A DNA stretch of 64,000 bases from positions 498,501 to 562,500 of the forward strand of contig JAUIRK010000889.1 in NCBI GenBank assembly GCA_030549495.1. The letters are read 5' to 3'. Of this stretch, positions 51,729 to 63,873 are shown in pieces (position 1 is the first letter of the stretch; every line of letters begins with the position of its first letter). Both the position numbers and the translations under genes were made by a program. The notes under the pieces were generated by a model. That model did no database searches and was not told the origin of the DNA. It was given only the letters and a program-made list of their open reading frames with translations. Source of the stretch: Nectonema munidae (lineage: Eukaryota; Nematomorpha; Nectonematoida; Nectonematidae).

Positions 51729-54673
51729 CATTTATAAATTAAAAACAATTAGAAATCAATATTTGAGATGGTTTAATTTTAGGCAAATTTATGTGATAAC
51801 TTGACCCTTCTAAAACTAAGATATGAAAATAATAAAATATTTAAATTTGAAATTAATGTGAATATTTTTTTATTTAGGCTAAATTAAGTTACTTTTAACA
51901 CTCTACGAATACTTTTTAATAGTACTATAAGATAGACATTATTAAAAATGGATTATTAGCATTTTTTTTCTAAAACGCAATGATTTTTACAGCGTTGTCT
52001 CCCTGTTGTTATTATATCATATCATACTCGGAGCTAATTTTATTTTAAATAAGTTTTAAATTAAATAATACAAAAGAAATTATAGGTGAAGGTTAAAAAT
52101 ATGTTTAATTAAGTACATTTATAATAGGTTGTCGCATATCTTCCTTCTTTTTTACGTTTAGAAGATATCTAAAAATTTTAAGGGGTTGTCTCCCCTGTCC
52201 AACAACCTCTTGAGGTTTTGGAAGAATATTTATGTAGTATTCATTTTCATTTTTTTATATACGCTTACACTTTTTCTTCAACTGATGAAACTTGATATTG
52301 TTTCTCATCTTCGACGCATGATCCACATACTCTTATCTTTAGCTGCGATAAGATTAGCGAATAATAATCACAAAATTATTGATTATGAACATTTTTTACA
52401 TGAAAATCCTTTGTGCAGTGAATGCTGTTAAATTCTTCAATCAATTAATTTGAACGTTTATGAAGGATGATATGTGTATAGAATTATTTTGGCAACTGTG
52501 AAATTCCACAAGTTTTACATATAATTTTTCACTCAATACTAAAAATTTCCATATGTTGCAAAATAGCAATAACAGCAGCATGTTTGTTGCCAAGAGGTAT
52601 TATTTCATATCGTATTTTTTATGCACGCATACTACTTCTGTGTGTTGTTTATTTGAGGTATGAAGAGTAAAATTTTTTTTCTATTTCTCAAAGATTATTG
52701 ATCTAATTTATTTCTACATCTGAACTGATATGGTGGCATAAGGTTAATTTTTTCCACTTTACTTACCTAACTTATGAGTAGTTTTTATTCATATGAGAAT
52801 CACTATATTTAGCATCGTTCAACAGTTTAAAATAAGAAGTTTAGTAAAATCTTAAGAACAGATTTAATCTTTCGGTTTATTTATCGATTTAGAATTTTTT
52901 TAAGAAATTGAAGATTTGCTGAAATATTTTTAATCAAATATTTTATTAAAAAAATTAATTTATTTAAACATCTATATACAAATTATTAAAAAATTATTTG
53001 CTCTTTGATCGAATAAATATTTTTAAAAAATATAAAGAAGAATGTGTTTTTCAATCAAAAGTTTATTTGGAAATTTCTTCATAATCATAATTAAGGAAAC
53101 ATGTCAATTCGCCCCAAGACAAATTTTCTTCTGCCCTCTGGACAATTCCTCCTTATTGATATTAATATTGCCTTGAGGCCGAAGTCTGTGAACCCATAAT
53201 GAACAATTAGTATTCTAGTTTTTAATCTTTACAATTTTTCCAAAAAGTAATTGTTTTAACTGCACACTTTCGATAAGTTGGAAATTAACATTCATCACAT
53301 GTTCTTAAGCTTCATTACAACATTTAGGAGCCATTCGTATAGCTTTAATCATCAATTCATCATGTTTCGCTTTGTTACGCTCATTTGAAACTATATATTT
53401 GATTAGGACAAAATTTTTGTTTTTTGAGAATCATTCAGAAAACCCTTTATGATTTAAAAAGCTATTATCTTGATTAAAAATATTTTGGCAGGTGATTAAA
53501 ACTTCAAAGTTTAAAACATGCTTTAAAGTCTCTATTCCACTAAAAGAATATTGACGATGCAAATGTTGAAAATTAGCTTTCAGATGATGATGCAATAATA
53601 AAAACGTTGAAGATATTATTGAAGAAATTAAGAACTCGATAAATCTAGAAGTAAGGGTAAGAATGAAGTTCAAAAAATGGAGGAGGATGATGATGATATA
53701 TAAGAATAATAGCCTAGCATTACTAAATCCAATGAATTGGCTGCAAGCCTTATAGATGATTTTACTATATACTTCATTGATAAAATAAATTCAGCATTTC
53801 GAAACCTAATTATAACACAATTAAAAAAACCTATACATCAAATTTGTTTGTTTGAATAGACTAAACATTTCTTAGTTCTAAACGCCACAGAGACAAGCGT
53901 ACCCAGTGTTAAGAAATCTTTGCGTTAAGGTTAGATAAAGTTAGGATTAGATTAGCTAACGTGTTAGGTAAAGTTATGATTAGGTTAGATAACGTGTTAG
54001 GTAAAAAAATTCGAATTTATGTAAGAACGAGATTTCATCGACTATACCAAAATAGGATTCTATCAACAACGGAAAGGAGACTTTGTGGACAAGAATAAAA
54101 CTAAAAAATTTCGACTTTTGATGTAAAATGTTAGAGAGTTAGTTATTTAGTAAGTTAACTAGTTAGTTAGTAATAGTTACTAGTAGTGATAATAATCGCT
54201 GAAAATTAACTGATTATTAACTGGTGAATAAGGCTGATTTGTTCACTATAACCGAACCTTAATTCATTGGTTAATTCAATCGTAAAACCTTTAACAATTC
54301 ATAATAAAATAAAATATACTTTAAACCTTCATAACTAACATAATGCAATGTGTCGTGAATTATATCTTTTTAAAAATAGCATTCGTAAACCTTATTTTCA
54401 TGTTCTAGTACTTAAGATGTTAATTATGTTCTAATAAATTCGTTTGGTTTTTTTCCTTTTTCTTGAGGAACAATATTTTTATCTTATTAAAAAGAAGAAG
54501 AAATTTATCTACTCATTAAGGGAAACTTATACATGATATATGCAATATATAAGCATTCAGAATAAAAAATCAGAATATCATTTAAATAATACACACAAAA
54601 AGGGTAATACAATATGTAAGAAACTATAAATAGCTAGCAAGGTTTTCATGCCAAAGAAGCCGCTTATATGACC
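51729..54673. other. No gene seen
   Basis: AT-rich. At 53928-54005 there is a two-unit tandem repeat (TAGGTTAGATAACGTGTTAG with TAAAGTTATGAT), and at 54130-54180 a loose (GTTA)n tract. Frames at 52186-52431 and 53431-53673 have no family resemblance. Confidence 0.4.
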
Positions 54674-54719
54674 TTAACCCGTATACGCTCAACGTCATCT
54701 ATAAGTGACACCTATAATT

Positions 54720-54998
54720 TTACTATTTTCCACACTAAATTTTTTTTATTTCAAAAACGTCTTTCATTTTATGTTTTGGAAACCTTATGAAGTTCATCTA
54801 AAACTCATAATTTAATTGTAATAAATTATATTACTTAAATAATATTACTTATTAATTATTATATTACTTTATTGTTTTAATAGTTTAATTAATTTTATTA
54901 TTTTCCACACTAAATTTTTTTTATTTCAAAAACATCTTTCATTTTATGTTTTGGAAACCTTATGAAGTTCATCTAAATCTCATAATTTAATTGTAATG
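54720..54998. repeat. 105-bp direct repeats at the piggyBac 5' end
   Basis: Copies at 54720-54822 and 54894-54998 differ at only a few positions (shared TATTTTCCACACTAAATT, ACCTTATGAAGTTCATC) and are separated by about 70 bp of AT-rich sequence. Confidence 0.85.
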
Positions 54999-55179
54999 TT
55001 TTTTTAAAGAATCACTAAACTTTACATTAAATTTCGAAAGTAGATTTTGCACACACGCTATTTGTAAAATTAATTTATTCGATAAATATAACTGCAACAA
55101 TAGTTTTTTCATTGTAATGTCATAAAAGATGTATTAGATTGTTTCACTGAAGCAACATAAATTTACTCGCAGAAGTAAT

Positions 55180-55396
55180 TGATGATCAATCACTGCTGTC
55201 ATCTTTAGATGACACTGGGATCTACATCGATAGGCTCACACTCATTGCATTTGTATATTTATAAGCTTTTTTACGCGCTCATAAATAGAGGAAATGATTG
55301 ATGATCATTCATCCTTAGGCAACACTGGGACCTGCATCTATTGGCTCTCACATATTGCTCACTACGTTTGTATATTTATAAGCTCTTTCACACTCT
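55180..55396 (+). promoter_or_regulatory. Duplicated 5' module with TATA-like box ahead of the piggyBac transposase
   Basis: Two tandem units of about 115 bp both contain GATTGATGATCA, GACACTGGGA-like or AACACTGGGA, a CTACATC or CTGCATC block, GGCTC(A/T)CAC and then TTTGTATATTTATAAGC. TATATTTATA occurs at 55254 and 55371; the second is 70 bp before the transposase ATG at 55441. A promoter role is inference. Confidence 0.5.
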
Positions 55397-55440
55397 CTTT
55401 TTGAATAATTGTATTGTGCCTTTCCGAGTTTTGTTTCTAA

Positions 55441-57225
55441 ATGACTAATCAAAATGAAATTTATCGAAATTTTAAGTTCGATAAAGTAAAGAAAAAAAAC
55501 GAGCATGCGTTGAGTCATTAGTATTGGCAAGTGATATATCTGAAGAAATTTGTGCTGAAGGAAGGGAAGTAAGTATATATATATATTTCTCCACCAAATG
55601 ACAATGAAGAGACCGAAGAAGATTCAGGAGAAGAAGATGATTGCGAAGAAAATCAAAGTATAGATAGAGAATGCTGGAAGCTGAAGCTAAAATTATATAT
55701 CATGTCAATGATGATGACCATTTCACTGAGTCACGAAGGCAAAGTAGTAAAAAAGCGACATATAAATGGCATGAAAGAGATATTGAAAAAAATTTATTAT
55801 TAACAAGTTATAAGAATAAAAATTATGAAGACAATTTTGTCGATTCTTTGTCATGTGTTGAAGCTGCAGAAGTATTTTTTTCTGCGATGATATTTTAGAT
55901 CTAATCTGCAATTTTAGTATAAAATATGCCCAGAAAAAACTAGATTTTGGCCTCAAGCTTTCAAATTCTGATCTCAAAGTTTTTTTTTCAATTATTTTGC
56001 TCAGTGGCTATGTCAAGTGTAGAAGTCGTATAATGTATTGGGAACTAGCGAGTGATACGCACAATACAGCCATTACAAGTGCAATGTCTATAGAAACAGA
56101 TTCGATGAAATTTTTAAATATATTTACTTTTGTGATCCTGATATCAAGGATCCAAAAGACAAAGTGCTAAAATTCGTCCAATTATTGATATGATTAACAA
56201 AAAATTTATTGAAAAGCGTCCAAACGTAAAACGTTGATGTTGATAAAACGATGGCGCCTTACTTTGGAAAGTATGGATGCCAGATAAAACAAGCAATGCG
56301 GCAAAAACTCATCAGGTTCGGGTACAAAGTATGGTGCATGAACTGTTTTGATGGCTATCTTATCACCTTTTCTACCAAGGTTCCAATGCAGAAGGTAAGA
56401 TTTATAAAAAAGAATTTGGTATAGAAGCTGGAACTGTTTTAGAACTTTTGAATCGACTTCCAAAAGATCAGACATATCATATATATTTGGATAACTATTT
56501 CACATCATTGAAGTTTTTGGAGAGTTATCTTGTAGAAAGTTTTTTGTGACAGATATTTTTCGTTCTGATAGGATCGGAAATTGTCCTATGGGAATTATGA
56601 AGAAAGCCGAAAGAGGAGATTTCTAATCATGGTGCACGTCAAAGAAAAACTAAATAGTAATTATAAGATGGAATGATAATGGTCTTGTAACAATTGGTTC
56701 ACACTGCGTTGGAATTCATCTCTTGGAAAAAAGAAACGATGGAGTCAAAAAGACAAAAAAAATGATCGATGTTAACGTTCCAGCTGCTGTTATAAATTAT
56801 AAAAGAGGCAGCGGAACGGATTTACAAAATTATGCATTATCTTGTAATCGACCAAGCATTAGGTCTAAGAAATGGTGGTTCCATTGGCCTTATTTTTGAT
56901 TAAGTCTTCTATGTTTAGCTGATACATTCTGCAAAAAAACAAGAGACAAAGATGACAAAAAAGTTTTCTTTGTTTTACTAGAACGGTGGTTCAAACCTAT
57001 CTTCAAATCTTTGGCAAAAACTTAAAAATTAAAAAAAAGAAAAGTTACCTTTCAACAAAAAAATTGTGGATGAAATAAAGAATGATCAAATGGGTCATTT
57101 CATTGTCAGTAAAAAAACAAGATGTGCTTAGTGTCATCTTCAGAGTGCAAAGCATAAATGTATCAAGTGCAACGTTGCCACTTGCATTTGAAATGTTTCA
57201 CTGTTTTTCACAATTGAAAAAGTAA
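55441..57225 (+). pseudogene. piggyBac transposase pseudogene
   Basis: The start is MTNQNEIYRNFKFDK. Recognisable parts are, in order: ICNFSIKYAQKKLDFGLKLS, DLKVFFSIILLSGYVKCRSR (domain entry helix), GKYGCQIKQAMRQKLIRFGY then KVWCMN (the segment around piggyBac's first catalytic region), YHIYLDNYFTSLKFLESYL (catalytic DN.FTS), GNCPMGIMKK, NYALSCNRPSIRSKKWWFHW and a C-terminal Cys-rich finger (CIKCNVATC). Many frameshifts and stops are present, so it is inactive. The length of the decayed frame is close to the usual 550-600 residues. Confidence 0.88.
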
Positions 57226-57419
57226 CGTTTTTAAATAAATTTTTCACATCACACATTTCAACTTCATCTTTAGGTGACATGTCTTTTTTGAATTCTAAAT
57301 TATATTTTTTATATTTCATTTGTTATTTTATGATATTATTAACTCTGTGAGATTACTACAACAAAAAATTGAGATGGAATTTTTTTCCAAAAAAAATTGG
57401 GTTTAAGCTACAAGAGTAA

Positions 57420-57842
57420 AAAATCAATAAGAATAAATAGAAAATATAACAATAGAATTGAAGTTTAATTAAAAACATTATAATATAATACAGGATACTT
57501 AGACTATACAATAAATTCAACCATTTTTACAAGAATAGCTTTTATCTATTTCACAAATCAAAACACTATGGACTCAAAATTTCCCAAAAATTAAATGGTT
57601 AATTGATCGATTACAGAAATAAATTACCTTCACTACTACCTTATAATAGTTATTATTGCATTTTGGTTGTTGACAAAATCCTCTGTACCTATTTTAATTA
57701 CTATTTTATACAATGAAAAACAATAAGAATAAGTTTATTACTATTTTTCTACTTTTAACATATTATTTAATTAAATTACACACTATCACTGTACATGTTA
57801 CATATATAACATTATATTGTATATAAATAATCGTAAAATAAA
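57420..57842. other. No gene seen
   Basis: AT-rich; nothing recognised. Confidence 0.4.
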
Positions 57843-57887
57843 GTGATGATGATGATGATTGTGATGATGATGATGATGATGATGATT

Positions 57888-57920
<33 letters not shown>

Positions 57921-57935
57921 ATGATGATGATGATA
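57843..57935. repeat. (GAT)n microsatellite
   Basis: A nearly pure GATGATGAT tract of about 93 bp with a few T-for-G changes. Confidence 0.95.
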
Positions 57936-58839
57936 TTGACCAGAATATCATGATTAAATAATTTAATTAAATTAAATCAATCCATCTATATATGTTTCAT
58001 AATATGTATCAAGAAAAAGTATGAGCGCTATATGCTGCTCTTTTACATATAATGTGCTTGACTTTTGGTTGCAACTCTTCACACTTGTCACGTCCATACT
58101 AACTCCATACAACGTATGAGTGAGAGGATACACTTCTTTTTGCAAAAGTAGATGATGAGTGTGTATGTGTTCGATTGTGTATATAGGCGAAAATTTTCTC
58201 TCTCTCCTAGTATATACATATACTTCTCTTTTTATTTTCTCATGGTACATTACTTTTAAATTATAATTTCCATTATTTTCCTTGTTCCTTTGATTCTTTT
58301 GTAAAATTGTTCACTTTGCTAAGATTAAAAATTTCATTGTCGGCTTTGAAGAGTATAAGATTTACTTCGAGTGATGCTCTTTTGAAAATGAAAAATCTCT
58401 TCCTTCATATTTCATACAAATTTTGTTCTGAAGTAAGAAGATGTATTTTAAAAATAAATTTTTTGTATTTCTTTGAAGGTAAGATTGTGATAAATAGGCA
58501 CACCATTTTTCTGACTCAAATGTTTAGAAAAAAATTTCCTGTAAACTGATCTATACCCTAGTGTTTACACTTTAATAAATATTTTAAGTTATCCAAAGTT
58601 CAAGATAATTAAAAGCTGTTATTTTATACTTGTGTATTACGTATTAAAATCATATTTATATGCAAGTCTTTTATGAAAAAAAGATAATGATTTCAAATTG
58701 AATAGATCAAAACAATGTGCACAATTGAATCAAAAATCGTAATTTTGTTTTCCTGATAAAAATTATTAAAAATATCTTTATAATTATATTTATTTTAATT
58801 TCATATATACATTGATACATAAGTTTGAACGGGGTTATA
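57936..58839. other. No gene seen
   Basis: AT-rich; the open minus-strand frame at 57972-58250 has no family resemblance. Confidence 0.35.
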
Positions 58840-59250
58840 GGACAATTGCCTTCTGAACAATTGCCATCGATCAATTGCTCCCACTCTACAATTGCCTTCT
58901 GAACTTCTGGGCATGATATATATATTTACAAATTTCTTTATTTTTTAAAATAGCAAAAACATTTTAACTATTAAAAAATTATTGAAATAATGCGTAACTA
59001 TTAATAAAAAATATGAAAACATTTAAAAATAAGAAAAAAATATTAAACTGTAATTTCAAATTGTTATATAATTTATCATAATTAATTACAACATAAATAC
59101 TCTAAAATTAATCATATCAGAAACACTAACCCTAAAATTAATCATATTTTTTTAAATGATTAGATTTGAATGTATTTGGCAAGTTGTTGTTTGTGCATCA
59201 TTTATCCTAGGGACTGTCCAGGAGGCAATTGTTCGGTTAACATTTCTATA
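58840..59250. repeat. Possible MITE with CAATTGCC ends
   Basis: The left part has GGACAATTGCCTTCTG repeated with variants. The right part read in reverse has GAACAATTGCCTCCTGGAC. The inverted similarity over about 25 bp suggests a 400-bp non-autonomous element; no duplication was found. Confidence 0.45.
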
Positions 59251-59492
59251 TTATACATATAATTTTAAATATAACCTTCGTTTTCATCAATCACCTCCCC
59301 TTTTCTCACAAAAAGCAATTATTCGTAAATCTAGAAACCTGAAATTAAATCTATTTAAAATTATGGTGGAAAAATAAAAGAAATAAGGAATTCAATAGTT
59401 TTATGAAATCAATAACAAATGTTGCAATAATTAACATTTATAAACTCATGTCCAAATAAACAAATTAAATTATTTTGGTAAAAATAAAGATT
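59251..59492. other. AT-rich sequence downstream of copy B
   Basis: Nothing recognised. Confidence 0.4.
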
Positions 59493-61083
59493 TTAGAGAT
59501 TTTCTCTTGTGTTTTTTAATGGTGAATCTCTTTTCAAGCACCAGCAATAATCTGATAGCATATTCTCGTCCCATCTTCCCTGATATCTTTCTTCCATGTG
59601 GTGGAACCTTTCTCCCTTTTCCTCACTATTATCACCCCAATTATCTGGAAAATAGTCGAGCTGCGATCTTAGAAAATGAAGTTTTATTGACATACCTAGT
59701 TGAAAGTTTTGAATAAGATTTTCTACTATGGCTTCGTATTCATCGCTTTTATCATTGCCTAAATTAAGGGTGAGAGATTTAAATGATTCCCATGCATTCC
59801 TTTCAGCTTCTGTCATGACTGATGGAAAGTTATCATCTTTCATTAACATTCTTATCTGAGGACCATGGAAAATTCCTGCACTAAGTTTACCATCACTGAC
59901 TTTTACTTTATTTCCAAGAAAAGAAATGTCGGACTTTCTTTTTTTAATGCTTTAACAAAATTTCTCATTAGCCCTAAATTAATGTGAAGTGGAGGAAAGA
60001 GAATTTTTTGAAGATCAACTATGTGTTGATGAATAACATTAAAAGATCCAATCTCAAAATGTTCTCTAACAGGCCATTCTTCTCTCTGTTGTTTATCAGC
60101 TTCGCTGTCCCATAAACACAGGAAGCATGGAAGTATACCCTCCTTGCATTCCTAGAATTAAAGACAATACTTTTAAATCGCCACATATCTTCCAGTTATG
60201 AACATTGTAATTTATGGCGTCCAGTAAAGTTTTCATAGTTCCATAGCTCTCTCTTATTTGAACAGAATCGTCAACAGGGACAGATGCCACCTTTTTAATA
60301 TGTAACAGCACACCTTTTTAGCTTCTAGTTGATGAGTCAATAAAAAGTCTCCATTCATCTGGCCTGTATGTTAAACCTAAAGATTCCATTAAGCACTTTA
60401 CATTCACACAGTACACTAAAGAATTGTTATCACTGGCTGTGAAACATTTTCTACTATTTCTGTACCAGTATTATGTTTTATTTGGAGCAAGTAGATGATT
60501 TTCTGAGAGTCTTGATCCTAATAGCTGAACAGATTCTTTTGAAAAACCAAAATTACTAAATCATTCAGTTGATTCTGCTTTAGTGGCGTGGGATTCATTA
60601 ATTTGGAAGAAGAAGGCTCAAACAAAGTAGAAGTATCAATTTCTTCATTTTCTTCACTAATGTTACTAAAAATTTCACCATTTTCTGGGAGTTCTGGAAT
60701 AGGTACCTCAGAACTGTGGGGAAACAATCGCCTGGCAGAAGGGAGATCAGGATAAACTATATACGCTATGCTTGTTTTTTTTGTTGACTCCAGATAACTT
60801 GGTAAGACAAAAATAACAATCTGTTGTATGGTCTTTGTCTTCCCGACACTGCATTGGAATACCAATTGGAAGGGTTTTTTTCCTTTTCTCCAATATCTTA
60901 AGTTTTCAACACATGACTTGCAGCAATAATGAGGATCAAAACTTTTATTTATTTACTTTTTAAGTAAGCTTAGTAGCTAATTAAATTTTAACAAATAAAG
61001 TGATGCGTAATTGCTGCACAGTCAGCATTACTTGTCCACAAATATAACAAAATATATTAGAATCATTTTTACATTTTCTATTC
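59493..61083 (-). pseudogene. LPPLHIKLGLM-family gene, copy B, broken but fuller than copy A
   Basis: The minus strand starts MNRKCKNDSN and carries the CYIC pair. It then reads, in shifting frames, LGSRLSENHLL-like, FVYCVNVKCLMESLGLTY-like, RLFIDSS-like, NVHNWKICGDLKVLSLILGM, QGGYTSM, LPCFLCLWDSEADKQQREEW (the Cys-rich segment missing from copy A), KILFPPLHINLGLMRNFVKA, GIFHGPQIRMLMKDDNFPS, ERNAWESFKSLTLNLGNDKS, LDYFPDNWGDNSEEKGERFH and MLSDYCWCLKRDS. The divergence from copy A shows two separate, old insertions rather than a recent duplication. There are a few frame breaks. The family function is unknown. Confidence 0.8.
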
Positions 61084-61199
61084 ATTTTACAGTTCTTCAA
61101 TTAAAAAACAGAGCTATATAGTTGAACAATTTGCAAAGACCAAGCAGCTAGCAGGCGTACAACAGTAGAAATAAAAAATGAAAATACATACAATTTTTA

Positions 61200-61262
61200 G
61201 TTCTATTTGTCTTTTTGCAATTCTATTTTGTCCTTTTGCAATCCTATTTTCACTTTGCAATA
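61200..61262. repeat. MS20 minisatellite, array 2
   Basis: Three units of the type TTGCAATTCTATTTTGTC with CTTT spacer, about 120 bp upstream of the start of copy B. Confidence 0.75.
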
Positions 61263-62504
61263 TCTTGCAATTTGTTTTGTTTTTCTTAAACTTTCTTCAA
61301 CATTTCTTCAAGTTTCTTATTTATTTTATTAATTTTTTAATTTTGTTCATATTTGTAATTTGAATTTAAAACACATTTAATTATTATCTATAAAAGCAAT
61401 AAATTTTTGATATTTTGGTCTTTTTGGTTCAATCAAAAATCAATATGTAATTTTTAATTTTTTCAAGAAGCAATTTATTTTCATGATTTTTGTAACACTT
61501 TCTAAAACAATGAAACTATACAATTTATGTGAAAAGGCAAATTTGTCTGAAGATGTATCAAATAGTTTTCCCAAAATATACCCATTTTTACACTCAAATA
61601 TTATAACAAATTTTTTAATATTAGAAGAATTTAGACTTATTTATAAATAGATGCAACAGGAAACAAAGAAGCAATAAAAAGTCATACAGAGCATAATCAT
61701 AATGTGACGAAAGTATTGTAAATGGGTGAGTATATAAACTATCTGCAACATTATTACTATAGGGTAAAATATTTAAAATTTCAAAATCTAAAAACTTTTC
61801 AATATATTTTCAAATAATATTAAAATATATATCACTGCATGATTCGTGTGTTAGTATATGCAGTGGAAAATATGCATGTTGCAGGGATAGTGTCATAAAA
61901 AGAAATATGATAATTTATTTTAATATGAATTTAACAAGACTATTGTTTTTCGTTGAATAAGTTTGTATGGAAAATTACGATGTTATTGTTTGAAATTTAG
62001 TTCAGGAAAAAATTTTAATGCCTATAGCCTGGTTAGATATTTAGTGGCCATTAAGAATAAATAATGTTTTTTTATAAAAAAACTATATATTTTATTTCAG
62101 TTCTAATTATCCATTTTCCTATTTTATTTTATTTTTATTATTCTTTTTTTTTATCTTTTTCGATTTTTTTTTGAATAAAAGCAAAAATGTAATTCAAAAA
62201 AATAATATGTACTCGAAAAAAGATAAAATTGACGTGAAAATGGTTGTATTAATTTCTCAAGTTTTTGCCTTAATCTGTTCAGTTACTTATACACTCCGCT
62301 GAGCATAATGCAGGGTAAAAGTTGAGATACCATATCGATGTAAGAACTTATTAAACTTTGGAAAAAAAGAAAATGAAATAGCTTTGGCAATCGAAGGCAA
62401 CAAATGCAAAGTGAAAATAAATAAACGACAATTCATGTTCAAAACAAGTTTTCTTGAAGTCTTAATGAAAGTTTTAATAACACGACTATTTTAGTGCTAT
62501 TTGA
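61263..62504. other. No gene seen
   Basis: AT-rich; nothing recognised. Confidence 0.4.
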
Positions 62505-62885
62505 TCTTTTTGCAATTCTATTTTGTCTTTTTGGAGTTCTATTTTGTCTTTTCGCATTTCTATTTTGTCTTTTTGCAATTCTAACTAAATAATCACATTT
62601 GAAATAATATTAAGTCATTTAAAAGGATATTGCTAAATTAAAGTGTACATTTTTTAATTAAAAAAGTAAATAAAAAATTATTGAAGAAATACTAATTCGT
62701 TGTGAAAAATTTAGAAAATCTTAAAATATCAAAAAAGAATTTAAATAAAAATGACACATATCAAAACAATATAAACATAAAAAAATCATAACATTGAATT
62801 CAGGTAGAATTGCAAAAGGACATAATTGAATTGCAAAATGACATAATAGAATTGCAAAAAGACAAAATAGAATTAAAAATGGATA
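62505..62885. mobile_element. Element-like unit bounded by inverted MS20 arrays
   Basis: Four units of TTCTATTTTGTCTTTTTGCA at 62506-62583 face four units of the complement at 62806-62880. About 220 bp of AT-rich sequence lies between. This is the arrangement of a DNA element with minisatellite-bearing inverted ends, as in the MULE at 13.8 kb. Confidence 0.5.
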
Positions 62886-63205
62886 TTTGAAATGAACTCT
62901 TTCTGAATAATCTATATGTATATTAATTTGGGTATTATGTAATTACAGTAAAATCTGTCTTTGCGCTCACATTGATAGATCGCTCACCTGTCTATGCAGA
63001 CCCCTCTATAACGTCTTAATTCAGTAAAACTTGTGAAGATATATATCTTGTGCCCCATGCCATTTTTTTAATTTGTCACTGAATTGAAAGGAATTAATTA
63101 ATTATATAAATATATATTGTTTTATTAATGGTGATTATATTACATATGTTATTAAAAATAATATATAAATCTGGGGCTAAAGGTAGCCCATTAAATTAGT
63201 CATAA
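62886..63205. other. No gene seen
   Basis: AT-rich; nothing recognised. Confidence 0.4.
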
Positions 63206-63504
63206 AATAAAGAGGTGAACACTAAAATAAATAATTTATTGAGCACTTAAAATTTTTAAAATGTAAATTTTCGCTGACAGTCGGCTTTTTCAAACACAAA
63301 ATGATTATGGGGAAGCGGGAGAGAACGATGTAGTTGAGGCAAAGAGTGACGGAGGATTAAAACATATCTTTGCCTCAAGCTACATCGTTCTCTCCGGCTT
63401 TCCTATAATCATTTTGTGTTTGAAAAAGCAGACTGTCCGCGAAAATTTAAAAAATTTTAAGTGCTCAATAAATTATTATTTATTTTAGTGTTCACCTCTT
63501 TATT
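63206..63504. repeat. Large palindrome (foldback MITE), 130-140-bp arms
   Basis: The ends are AATAAAGAGGTGAACAC and its complement. The arms include CTTTTTCAAACACAAAATG and GAGAGAACGATGTAG with high identity, and the loop is only about 25 bp. The arms differ at a handful of positions, so it is relatively young. Confidence 0.85.
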
Positions 63505-63735
63505 AATAATATATAGAGAGTTTTACAAAATTTTTGAAAAGTCTATATAAAAACAATATAACAATGTTATAAAAATTGATTTGATACAGTCGATATGAAA
63601 TAAATAGTAAGATAATTGGGCTTAGTTGACTTTAGTCAAATGTAAACTAATCGTCTGTTTATTTTTTTACGGAGTTTAACTAACATAAATCTAGTACAAC
63701 TAATGACGCTTGTTCAATCAACAAACTATTTCTCC
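63505..63735. other. No gene seen
   Basis: AT-rich; nothing recognised. Confidence 0.4.
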
Positions 63736-63873
63736 TTAACCCATTTACGGCCAATGTTCCTATTTTGGAACATAAGTAATTTCATCTTCGTCTGCTTTTT
63801 TCAATGACTTTGAATATAAATAGTCTGCGTTTTTTTAGATATCGTCTGCTTTGCTTGGCCTTAAATGAGTTAA
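63736..63873. mobile_element. piggyBac-type MITE (PB-M), copy 2
   Basis: It begins TTAACCCATTTACGG and ends AAATGAGTTAA. It is nearly identical to the copy at 17911-18049, including AACATAAGTAATTT and AGATATCGTCTGC. Confidence 0.85.

Larger units (their letters stand above)
54674..57419 (+). mobile_element. Decayed piggyBac transposon
   Basis: The left end TTAACCCGTATACGCTC is a TTAA plus CCC start as in piggyBac. Subterminal blocks of the type CATCTTTAGATGACA occur near the left (54698, 55201) and right (57270) ends. The right end is not certain: TTGGGTTTAA at about 57410 is the best candidate. The transposase between is broken. The 5' part carries two separate duplications. Confidence 0.7.
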
